Source: Sphagnum compactum (taxonomy: Eukaryota > Bryophyta > Sphagnopsida > Sphagnales). From it: a stretch of DNA of 64,000 nt. Location of the stretch: assembly GCA_965153455.1 (NCBI GenBank), contig OZ234495.1, positions 16,116,875 through 16,180,874 on the forward strand, written 5' to 3'. The stretch's first letter is position 1. Each line of letters begins with the position of its first letter. Made by a program: the position numbers and the translations under genes. This document shows positions 11,114 to 22,399 of the stretch, in pieces. The notes below the pieces were generated by a model. That model worked only from the letters and a program-made list of their open reading frames with translations, made no database searches and was not told the origin of the DNA.

Positions 11114-11568
11114 AATAATGGAAGACAGGAAGAAGTATATTACTCACCATTGAAGAGATTGTTTGAGTAGACTTGGTTTAGGGGAACTTGGTGCTGGGGA
11201 AGGAAGAAGGGCTGACGATAAAAGCTGGGACTTTCATCTCCCCCATAAACAATACTAGATGATCCTGCTCCAATCACACTACTTCCATATCACAAGCAAG
11301 TTTCAATCTGTGGAGATGATAAGAGCCCATCTGGAGAGTTACACATAATCTGCACCTTGATGGTTGCACGAGAACTTTGGAGAAGTGAAACTGGTGAGTT
11401 TGGTAAAAGACCATGTTCCAGGGACTGCTGGGAAGAGAGAAACTGCTGCTGTTGGGTGAAAAAACAGGTTGGAGTATGCTGAGTAACTAACCTCCCCAGG
11501 TGCATACCTCTGGCCCACAGGCCCCAAAGTTTGTTGACTACTGAAAGCTGTTGAAATGTTGAAATTTT

Positions 11569-14500
11569 TTAAATATGGGTTTGAGGATGGTTAGGAGGAC
11601 AGATATGAGGATGTTGCTGATACCAGTGTTGCAGATGTGCAAATTGAGGTCCTTGTTTTTGCTGGCCTGATTGCTGTGAGTTTTGAGTTGAAGACAAACG
11701 CCCAAGTTTTGCCATCACATTGCTATGCCAATAGCCTGATTCGAAACCCTCACTGGAGTTCTGGAGCAACATGTGGCCACTGTCACCACTTTGGCAGTGC
11801 ACTGTCCTGAAAAAGCCAATAGAAATATGGAATTTTTGACATGTGAGTGAGTACCCAGTTCAGATTAGCCTTAAAGTTCCAAGCAAATCTACTGCAAATG
11901 CATTTCAGTAGACAGGGCCATCACCTATGACACATGACAGTACCTTGAAACAGTGTGGCTGCTGAGAATTACAGCTTCTAAAACGTGGTGTGGGTGCCCC
12001 ATCAATGACCCAGGACCAAAGCTGTGCCCTGGGCTAGAGAAGGCTCTGGATACAGGGCAGGGTCCTACCTGTGCACCCCCCAACCCAGCACTCCATCTGG
12101 GGTCCCATCTTTGTAATAGAGCTTCCAAACCCAGAATCTAGCAACAAATCATCCTCCAGAAAATGCTCATCCTGCGTCCAACCAAGAACCACAGTAGTAG
12201 TACATAGATACTGATTCCATGATCTTGTACTCGCTGAAGATCTTCCTGCAATCGAGACAGACACTCTTGAAACCTTCCACTTCAAGTTCATCCCCTGCAT
12301 GCCTCCCTTCACAGATCCTTCAACATCGACTGAACCATTTCATAGGATCAGCATAAACCCAATTGGCAGGACCGGCTTCTGGCTCTTTCCTTTCATTAAG
12401 CAATTTTCTGAAGGGTTAACTTTAGCAGCCTGCCAGCTGGAGGATTTTTAGCACACGCTGGCACCATGTGATGCTCAAAGCAATCACCGAGCTGCATAAT
12501 AGACTCTGCTAGAACTTCTTTGCCTGAAATCTGCATCCCAATCAGGAGGCCCTGCAGCAAGAATTTCTGAATCTGCCCCATCCATTCTGCTAGCTGAGGA
12601 AGACAAAACTGAGCCCAATTTTTGATGATTTGCTACATTGTCACTTCTTGTTGGCTGCCACTGAGGAGTCACTTGAACTCCACCCTGAGCATGCAAGAAA
12701 CTATTGCCACTTCTGAGCTCCAAAGTTGCACCAGCATTACTCTGCTGAAGCCTTGCAGAGTGAACAGTGTCATGAGGAGACAAGCCAGATCCACCCAAAA
12801 GAGTAGGAATGGGGAAAGGCCCACGCCGCTTGTTGTACTGCCCGACTGCAGCAGCCTCCCTAACAGCATGAGCAGGTGAAGTGGGTCCATGTTGAGTAGG
12901 TGAGCCCTGTGAAGAGGAACTTGGGGACCGGAAACTAGACCCTGCTGATGACTGGAAAAATTGCCCTGGAGATGTCTGGTACAGGTTACCTGCAGAGCAT
13001 GAAGGGGTTTGACAGAGTTACAATCTGCACCCATCCTAACTTAAGTTGTACACAAACTTTTTGAAAACAATCACTGGTTTGGATCCTGCTAAACAGAAAC
13101 CAAACAAAGCTAAACACTTCAATATATCACTTGTGAAAAGGATGTAGATTTAGAGGATTAAGCTCCCTAAGCAATACCCCATATGTACCCTCTAAAGATA
13201 AGCAAGAAAATAGCACCAAAGAGTAAAAACTCTAGAAAGTAATCACAAGAAAGTCATGGAACGAGAAAAAATAAAATAAAATTAAGGATTGCAGACAACA
13301 AGTGTGGAACAGTGGAATAGCCTGCCCCTCACACAGGAGGGTTTCTTCAATAAATGCTGAAGAGAAGACAGACATAAACTGCACAGGAAATGACTGGGAC
13401 CATAACCTAGACAGTTTTAGTACATGCAGAAGCAAAAGATTGTGTGACCAACCATGGTTACTAAATTTTACCTGCCAGCAAACAAAAAGAAGTACAATTA
13501 TACCTCAGGAAGTTTGGTACCTGGAGAAGTAGTATACTGAGAACCTGGAGATGCTTGAAAGTGAGATGCTGGAAATTGATGAGAGGGGCTACCACCTAAA
13601 GACAAGGAACAGGGTTGTCCTGATGGACTCATGCCAAGCTGAGAATGTCCAAAACCTTGCCCCAATCCTTGCATATGTGAAGCTGATAGCCACAGCCAAT
13701 TGGCATCCAGGGATCCCCCAAGGAAAGACATTTGTCCATATGGTGCTGCTGGGTAAGTCACAGACATCCCTGTACCATCACTGTAACTTCCAAAGCTACT
13801 GCCAAGGGCCCCGTTTCCCCCATAGCTGCCAAAACTACCGCTGCAGCTGCCTGCTAATGGGTATGGTGTTGCTTTAAGCTGTGGGCTACTATTGAAGGGC
13901 CCATACAAGCTCAAGTTTCCAACCTGCAAGGTCAAACAACTCATCTTGATTAGTGTCATCATTCACCATAAAAGATCAAGAGACTCAAGGGTCTTAGAGG
14001 TGCCAAGCCCTAAGTGCAAGCTCAAGTATTGCTTGGTACAATCGATAAAAAGAGATGATCAGTTCTCAGGATATTGGCAGCATCAACCCCCATCCATGGG
14101 GCACACAATGTTTTGCAGACACTGGCAAATACAACTGAGAAAACAGAAGCAATGACAATGCCAATGCACAGATCAAAACCTGAATGCCTGTTATGCAAGA
14201 CTTCCAGAGCAACTCTTAACACTAGTCCATCTCCACCATAAAAATTCTCAGAATTAGAACCAAAACATCACGATGGCCCCAAGCCACCATATGTCCTAAG
14301 CAACAGCCATCCAGGAATGCTATAGGAGGAGATGTTAAAACTACGGTTCAGTTGTCACAACAGCCATCCAGGAATGCTATAGGAGGAGATGTTAAAACTA
14401 CGGTTCAGTTGTCAAATAGAACCATAAAACTTACCAAAGATCACAGCAGAGCTTAATAAGGTCAGCCATTTCAAAAGCACAATCAAGAAGCAACATGCTT

Positions 14501-17500
14501 ACTTGGGGAGAAAGACCTGCACCAAACCAGTGGCCAGAACCAACCCTCTGCTCCATGACCAGTCCCTCCCTTACTGGCTGTAGAACAGTAATAACAACTG
14601 TGTCAATAGCACCCAAGAAAAGAGAAGGAAATGTCCATATCATGTCCACCTCTATTATGGTTCAACAGAGTGCATAATATATCATTGTGTCTAAGACTGA
14701 TGCTGCTTATACAAAAAATCTCAAGAATGTAACCACTCAACAGTTACGTTCCTGCAGCATTTACCTTCTACTTGTAGTCCTAGCAATCTGATGCTTAAAC
14801 CTTGAGAGCGATACACAAAGCTAAAATGAAAGCATTACCGTGTGAGATTTTTCAGGCAGAGGCTTGAAAGGGCCATCAAACTGCTCCCCTGTGAGGAAAG
14901 GATGTTGGGCAGCCTGCAATTAGCAACCAGGTATTAAAATGCCAGTTAGTGTCTTGGTAGTTTGTCTTGGTCAAACTACCAAACCTTCCCCTTTGACATC
15001 ATGTATTTCTTCACACAGCATGCATATAGCCCCACTTGACTAAAAACCTAAACCATAGTAAGCAATCCTAGCATTGGAAAATTATACAGCTAGAAAGTTC
15101 AGAGAAATGGAGCAACAGAACCTTTCATTCCTTAGTCAGTTACATCTCAAGATTGCTGAATAGAACATTTTAAAGATGACAGTCAATATGTGAGGATTAG
15201 AGGTGGAGTCTCTATACAGTAGTTCTAACCTGGGATGGAGTCCATCGCTTGTTTGGATCACATTCAATGAGGCCTCTAAGAAAATCAGCAAACACCTTAC
15301 GTGCCTCCAAATCTGGAAAGGCATTAAAACAGTCAATACATTCAGCTAACTGGAAAGCCAGAAAATGCTAAATCCTACCCTCATACTCAAACTGCCTTCA
15401 CAGAGAGGTCAACCCCCACTTAACATCAATTTAACTAATGTGAAGAGATTTGACATCCAAATGATCAGGTTGAGTGTATTTTGATCAAACTGCCACAAGG
15501 GCAATTTCCCAGAATTTTGACATTAAATGAAGCCCCCAACCACTCTCTCCGGTCATGCAGATTATCAGAGTCCATTCCAATTGATCATGAATAGTAAAGT
15601 TGGCCTGGAGATTTGTTGACAAAGTGCCTGCTGACAAAGATCATGGTAATGTTGATTGCATAATAATTCTTAACAACAAAAATTCATCCCAGAAGTCTGG
15701 TGGCCCCAGGTTTTCACTGTGGATGCTGAACGAAACCATGTTACAATCATGAAGATAACCTGACTTCTAATGAAAAATAAGCTGGAACAGGGTTGAGACT
15801 GGCATCTTCATCTCAGGGAAGATTGATATGAAGTTGCCTTTCAAGTGCAGGTCAGGTTGTCTGAAGAGTAGCCATGGCCTGAGATCAATAAGGTCAATAA
15901 GGAGAGTATTTAGACCTTTATTCCTTTCTGCTATGGACATTTGCTTCTGATGGTAGTCCATGATCATCTCTTCAAGGGTCCCTGCAAAGTAGCGCTTTCC
16001 CATAGCTGGCTTCTTTCCTTCGCGCTGCAAATCAAACAACAAATTGCCTTGTGGGGACAGTACAAACTGATGACACATACAAATGAAAACAAAAAAAAGA
16101 GAAAAATGTGAACATTTGAGAATCTTACAGCCTCATTTTCATAAGGTTTTAGAAGTTCAAAGGCTGATGGCCGTCCATTTGTGCAGCCGTCTCCAGAATG
16201 TGGGGCAGCACTGGACAATCTGTAATACTTGCTTGTGTATTTGGCCTTCTGAAGTATATAGTCAGGAGGTTGACTCCTGCACAGACAAGGATAGAACCTC
16301 TTCTTCATATACATCACAAATGAGATAACTGTAATGAGATGTGAGACAACTGTGATGTGAGACACAACAAACTTAAAAAGGATACTGTCCAATCCATTAC
16401 CACAGGGTTCCTATTATATCAAGATTCAGTTTGAAAACTAGCTTTCTTTGACTTTGCAAAGGCCAAATTGAGCATTTTCTAGGTCTATCCCTCTATTGGA
16501 ACACAAGCATTCATAAGCCTACACTCTAGGTTCTGCCTGTTCGTGAAGAATGAAATATGAGATCTGTTTCAAATATATCACGACACCAATTGGTCACAGC
16601 AATAGTATCTCATGCCTATAACCAGGGAAAACAGTGAGACTTGACAGTGTGCTGTGAAAATGCTCTATCAAGCTCTGCTGAATGGAAAAGTTCTTTCATG
16701 TATACAGAAGGCCTTGCATTGAAACCCTCGATGTAGAAGTTTATTGTTCATTTGGCAGAAGTATGTGAAAGCTGCTGTAATAATTTACATCTGTAGCACT
16801 TTGGACAACAAGGATCCCTAGGAAAGGGGATTTTACGTCTGGAAAGCCAGGAACAAACCTTAGTTTCTCTTTGATGAACAGAAGAAGGTCATATGGACTT
16901 TGGGCAGGGAACAACGGCAAACCAAGAAAAAGCTCTGCTGCCACACATCCCAGAGACCACATATCGATGGCTGTTGTGTATCTATACTTCAAGTTAAGGT
17001 CAGCTGAGTTTCCTTGGGACAAAATTGCATAAATAGTGATTGAAAGTGATGACAACCAAGGACAAAAATGAAGAAAACAAAGCTATAAAGCAGGCCCCTT
17101 GCAAGGTATTGGAATGAAGATACGGATGCCCAAGTAGGACTTCTGGTGATCGATAGAAGCGGCTCTGTACACACAAAAGCAAACTGGAGGTTAGGAGAAG
17201 ACAAAAGAAAGAGAGGAACGACAACATCTAGCAAACCTCCAAGGGCTTTCTGGAACAGGAAATTTCACATCCGAAAACACAGCATATCAGAAGGAAACTG
17301 ATATGAAAGAAAAAGAACCTGTATATATGTGTAGACAATGTTATGCTCCATGCATGCTGATCCAAAGTCAATCAGCTTAATGTTTGCAGACTGATTGCTA
17401 AGACACCTGGGGGTGCACATGCAGAACATTCACAATAATGAACATGTTTAGAGCAACCATTTAAGCACTGTACATCTTGCAATCAAACAGCCAGAGTACC

Positions 17501-20500
17501 ATTGAGGTGTGACTCAGGAGTATGGTAGATACTTCTGTAGCTACTTTGGAATCCACAAGTAATTCAGTGAGTCCATAAGTTTAAGCTGCTTCAATTGCTG
17601 CACCTTGAACCACTGGATTATAATAAAACTCTGAAACTTTTAGGAAAGAGAGAAAATCATAGACTAGTCATACCTCGTCAGTAGTATGTTTTCTGGCTTC
17701 AGGTCACAGTGTATCACATGGGCATCTCGTAAAAGAGTGAGAGCCTTCAACAACTGGAATACAACATTGTGTAAGTGTCAGACTACATAACTGCAGGGAT
17801 ATTTGTCCTGAGACCAAATAGACTTCTCATTAGCTGTTCTGAGAATGACAGGAATTGAAACTTCATTGGCAATTTTTCAAAAGTTGTTTTGGAGTTGTTA
17901 CAACCACCCATCAGTCCAATTACAATTACAATTGAACTGATGGGTGGTTGTAACAACTTCATACACCAACTAGGAAACTACAATGGTCATCTTCTGCCAG
18001 ATCTAGCAGGACAACAAATTCAAGATGGCCAGAGTTGCCATTGTCCATAACAACACCTGTTCCTTAAGCTACAACAACCATGTAAATGAGGAGCTACAAC
18101 AATTCTGCACTTATTCTCACCTGTTTTGAGAAGATCTGGACCAGATTTAAGGGAATACCCTTCAGGTGATTTCTATCCAACAGCTGAAACCTGAAATTGC
18201 ACAAGGATCATATTCACAGATTGCAAGACACCACAGAGCAAACTGCCAATTGATGACAGTGAATCATTGGCAAGAAGAGACAGGAATGTTCAAAAGCTAT
18301 GGTGCTCACATCTGACATTCCCAACTCTTTAATCCCACCTAAAATGCTCCAGACATCAGGTTGCGATTTGCAATTCCTCTCCTCCAATCCTCTCCACAAA
18401 ATTAGCAATGAGATCACACAACCAATCATTCTATTACGAGAAAGACTGAGTGAAAATTCACCAATGTATCAAGGGGAAACTATGTGTATGTATGCTATCA
18501 AGGGGAAGTTGCACTAATCCCAGGAGTGCCTGACATAAGCATTGATGTCTAAAGTACTGACTACTGCATTGCAATACAAACTACAAAAGGTGAGCACCAA
18601 AGACCTGATGAGAATCACTATGCAATGCAGAAGATAAATCTAAGGTCACGCACCATAGTCTCCAGGATTTACATGTGTCACTCAGATCCATCATGTTAAG
18701 ATAAGAATGAAACTCACAAGTTCTTGCCCAACAGCTCAAAGACAATGCACAGGTGCCCTTTAAAGCTGAAGTGATCAAAGCTCCGAACAACGTGATGCTC
18801 ATCCTTTGGATCATGGTTCCTGTTGAGCTGTGACATTACGTAGACAGAATTGGAACGCCCACAAGCATCTATTATGTGTCCCACTTGCTCATATGATGTG
18901 TAATGGTGTGGATATGAAAATGGGATCCATTTGATTGAGACACAAAATGTTGCAAGACTAGAAAGATACACTAAATCCCATTCTGGGACACCTCCCCTGG
19001 TGCTGAAGCCAATGTGAAAGCAGTTTACTAAGACTTATCAAATGCTTCATGGACTGTATTTTGGCCTAAGGGCATATAGCTAACTATATCTAAGAGATTG
19101 CAGAGGAAACTCAAAAACAAAACTTTGAAGGTAACATAACAATGAGGGGTATAACTAGTTGCTTTAGGGAATGATTGAAATCTCTTGTTACAAAGAACCA
19201 GAGAGGAAGGGACCTGTGCAAAAAGTTTTCTTTGGCATCTCCTCTGTTGTTTCAATGCTCAGGTCATATGTCAATGGGCAAAGATTGGCACTTTTGAATC
19301 CTGAGAATTCTATGCCAAATAAGCTTCAACACTTGACAAGCATCCAAGATATAGGGTCCACAAGAGCAGTCATACCACATGAAGGATGCCAATCTCAACT
19401 TTGGCTTGTGTGTAGTATGCCAGCTGATTCTTGATAATTTTCACAGCTACATTTGTATTTGTCTCAATTGTATAGCACCTTGCAACTTGTCCAAATGTTC
19501 CTTGACCAACCAACTCCTTCACAACATATCTGCACATAAAACAATCACCACATCAATTTAATGCAACTAACCATATTCACATGACTGAGTTTGCCCTTGC
19601 CTTTCTTGCCACACCCTGCACCAGATTGGAAAGCAATAACCCATGAGCTCTGATGCACTAAGACTGAAAAGAATGTGCTAAATTTTCTCCAAAAGAGAAG
19701 AAAAAAATCCCAGCAAACAGTCAATGAAATCTGTGATTGCACAAAAGACAATCCTGCATCCTAAGGCATTTCCAGTTGGAAAGTATCTCATGTCTCTATC
19801 TTCATCTACTGTGGCTCCAGTGTAGGCCTACCGTCGAGTGGCATTCTCATTGACAAACACACAACCATAGTAGAGAATGAGATCATGATTTTCATTGTCA
19901 CAGCCTCCATTGAACTTTGGTATTGATGGATTGGTCAGGAAGCGTTTAGGGTTTAAGTTCTCTGAATGTTGAAAGCTTGGGTTGCAGAGTTGGTAAGTCT
20001 CCACAATGTCCTTGGTAACCCTCACTGGCAACTGCACCCACAAGGACCACAGGAAACACAAGAGAGCTCAGAACAGACGATACAAATCCAGGCTAAAAAG
20101 GAAATGAACATATGGTCACATCAACTGCAGCAACCTTCCTTCCTTCAAATTTGAAGAAACACAATTTTTACTGGACACTGTTAGAGCATAATCCGTGTGC
20201 ACTATCAACAACAGCCTATACTCCATTAATGCAGAGCATTACTAGAGTTTCCACAGGCGATCTTTCTTTCTGTAGGTCCCTCTCTCCCTGACACATATGA
20301 AGGCATCACTGTACAGAGTGCAACGGGGGTGAATGGAGAGAGACAAAATACGTGAAGAACGTGTCTGTTCAAGGTGTAGAAGAAGGAAGAATCGTACAGG
20401 GCGTGAGACTTGGATGCGGAGACGTCTTAGTAAGACTCCTCCACTCGGCTGCTGCTGCTGCTTCACCGCCATAACTCTGTTCCAAGGTTTGAAGGAAAGA

Positions 20501-20643
20501 GACCGCGGAAACCAATGCGAGTGCGGAACAGGATACATTGCCATGCGATGTAACGGAGTTGGCTCTTCGTCGTCACTTCCCGAATCACCGTCGTCCGAGG
20601 TCGATCGGATCGACTGCTGTTGATGATGATGATGAAGTGCCAT
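11569..20643 (-). CDS. YAK1: YAK1 protein kinase (DYRK family), 18 exons
   Basis: Minus-strand exons in transcript order are 20643-20410, 20031-19832, 19529-19376, 18827-18718, 18190-18121, 17753-17674, 17406-17319, 17164-17124, 16981-16859, 16276-16129, 16024-15916, 15312-15230, 14913-14839, 14577-14503, 13923-13521, 12989-12505, 12171-12069 and 11801-11569. Phases agree throughout and give about 937 aa, close to plant YAK1 (Arabidopsis about 956). The kinase domain (about 146-490) has loop GQGTFGQV, Lys175, HCDLKPEN with Asp273, DFG 296-298 and the DYRK activation-loop pair YTY (308-310), whose second Tyr is autophosphorylated in the family, then [12 protein letters not shown]. The C-terminal half is rich in Ser, Gly and Gln and keeps a DWD...DDLLL motif. 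YAK1 acts in TOR- and ABA-linked growth control. The start gives [10 protein letters not shown]; ATGs at 20655 and 20721 are alternatives. The donors of exons 1 and 16 (GTCTCA, GTCTAT) and the last two exons are least certain, and coding could continue into 11290-11560. Confidence 0.92.
14301..14414. repeat. perfect 57-bp tandem duplication in a YAK1 intron
   Basis: The unit beginning CAACAGCCATCCAGGAATGC occurs at 14301-14357 and again at 14358-14414 without a mismatch that I can see. It lies in the intron between the exons at 14503-14577 and 13521-13923, away from both splice sites. Confidence 0.95.
17893..17958. repeat. perfect 23-bp inverted repeat (hairpin) in a YAK1 intron
   Basis: The left arm at 17893-17915 begins AGTTGTTACAACCACCC. 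The right arm at 17936-17958 is its exact reverse complement, with a 20-base AT-rich loop (17916-17935). It lies in the intron between the exons at 18121-18190 and 17674-17753. It could be a small foldback insertion or an intronic stem-loop. Confidence 0.9.
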
Positions 20644-21240
20644 CCTTGAATGCATCCCGAAACCAGCAGTTCCTAATCGCCAACTATTCAGAGACTCCAA
20701 ACCCTCTTTCAAGTACCACAATGATCCAGATGCAAATCAGAACATACGAATATTACCGACAAAGAACCTCCCCACAGCCTCTAAGCGACCAAGCCTTAAC
20801 TCTCCATTTCTAAAACTTCAAAACGACCGAGCTCCGGCATCCAAATTCAATACAAGAACAACAACAACAACAAAACGTCCTCCTCCAGCCAGTCCCAAAA
20901 GCCGCTCCTCCTCCTCCTCCACTACTGCTAGAACTGCTGATCCTCCTCCTCCTCCTCATGATCATCACGACCCCCATTACGATGATCATGACCATAATAA
21001 CCATCTTCATCACCGTCATCGTCCACCTCCAGCCGACCTCTGAGCCCATAACGCTAAAGTCAGAAAGCGACTCCCGTCCACGACCAACTGCCTTTCGCCC
21101 CCATCTGCCGTTCCCAAACAAAGAGCGAAACAACAAGTCAAGGAACATCGTCATTGCCTTTCTCTCCAGCCCACTGTCCTCCGCCCTCCGTCCCTTCCCT
21201 AACATCTCCAAACCCTAATCCATCGCCGCGAAACTTACCA
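20644..21240 (-). promoter_or_regulatory. 5' leader and promoter region of the YAK1 gene
   Basis: GC-rich flank upstream of the YAK1 start on the minus strand. It contains simple triplet runs (AAC at about 20859-20876, CTC at about 20905-20957). Further upstream (21240-21400) lies a GC-rich block with GCGCGC. No TATA box stands out. A 133-codon minus-strand frame here is repeat-driven (Met/Ile and Ser runs) and I do not call it a gene. Confidence 0.4.
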
Positions 21241-21400
21241 CCACCGCTTGCATTCCAACGCTCCTTAGTCAGGTCGGGTCGGACGAGCGCGCGCACTCCA
21301 CCCCCTCCCCGCACGTTATTTCAGCGACAACTCGTAAATGCGCGCCCCGCTTCGAGGCGGCCCCGCGTGGGTTTCCACGTACCCATTGAAACATGTCAAG

Positions 21401-21945
21401 TTTTGCCGGGTGGCCAAGCACACGTTTCGATGCCAAGGCAGCCCAAGCCCCCCAAACATGAGCTATGTATGTTTCAACCTCATGTGCTCATCTTTCACTT
21501 TCCCCCATGCCATCCTCAATCGTGATTCATCCATGCATGATGTTTTAAACTTTTTTCAACTTTCTCACGTTTCATCTAATTTTCATCGGACTATTTTGTT
21601 AGAACAATTAATGAAAACTAGTGGGTACCCGAAATTTCAACATGAAAAATATGATTTCGATCTATACAAAGGATTTTTCATCAAAAAAATGACCCAAATT
21701 CGCCACATTTCAAAGAAAAAAAAAATCCAAATCGCCATATTTTTATGATAAGTTCCAATAGATAGCCAAGAATACTGAAGGAAGGATTCTGTTTTTTTTT
21801 TTATATTTTAATATCTAGTATGTAGCCAAATTTGGCTAAATCATCTAATGGACGATCGACGTTTTTACGAAAAATTATGTAAAAAGATAGAGTGTTTTTT
21901 AACCTTTTTTAATCTCTCCAATCACAGTAGCTCAGGGAGCTGGAC
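21401..21945. other. intergenic DNA, no gene seen
   Basis: Transition from the GC-rich YAK1 upstream flank into AT-rich spacer. There is a T run near 21790-21802. The phrase TGTAGCCAAATTTGGCTAAAT near 21822 also occurs near 9761, so a short dispersed repeat is shared with the array downstream of the MAPKK gene. Confidence 0.5.
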
Positions 21946-21949
21946 TATG

Positions 21950-22335
21950 TGACCCAATTGAGGTCCCAATCCAGGTGAGGTCCCCAAAAAGTTGAGGTCA
22001 TCAACCAAGTGAGGTCCCAAACCGGATGAGGTACGAAAATAGATGAAGTTCCGAACCAGGTGAGGTCCCAAACCGGATGAGGTACGAAAACAGATGAAGT
22101 TCCGAACCAGGTGAGGTCCCAAACCGGATGAGGTACGAAAACAGATGACGTTCCGAACCAGGTGAGGTCCCAAACCGGATGAGGTACGAAAACAGATGAA
22201 GTTTCGAACCAGGTGAGGTCCCAAACCGGATGAGGTACGAAAACAGATGAAGTTCCGAACCAGGTGAGGTCCCAAAACGGATGAGGTACGAAAACAGATG
22301 AAGTTCCAAACCAGGTGAGGTCCCAAACCAGATGC
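21950..22335. repeat. 51-bp minisatellite, six full units plus partial ends
   Basis: Units start at 22011, 22062, 22113, 22164, 22215 and 22266, with a partial unit at 22317 and a diverged one upstream. The unit combines GAGGTCCCAAACCGGATGAG, GTACGAAAACAGATGAAG and TTCCGAACCAGGT. Period 51 is a multiple of three, so three minus-strand frames stay open for over 130 codons. Each gives a 17-residue repeat. I regard these as by-products of the array. Confidence 0.95.
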
Positions 22336-22399
22336 CCGTGCTCCCCCCCCCCCGCCCGTGCTGGCGGACAGAATGCCAGTGCCAATTCTGCAGCAGAAC

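Noticed and set aside
12669-13034. Minus-strand frame of 121 codons
   Set aside because: It is the wrong frame of the YAK1 exon 12505-12989; the correct frame continues the Ser/Gly-rich tail with matching splice phase.
20810-21211. Minus-strand frame of 133 codons with Met/Ile and Ser runs
   Set aside because: Produced by simple triplet repeats in the YAK1 upstream region; no protein-like character.
22011-22335. CRISPR-like array
   Set aside because: Units are contiguous with no unique spacers, and the window is eukaryotic nuclear DNA.
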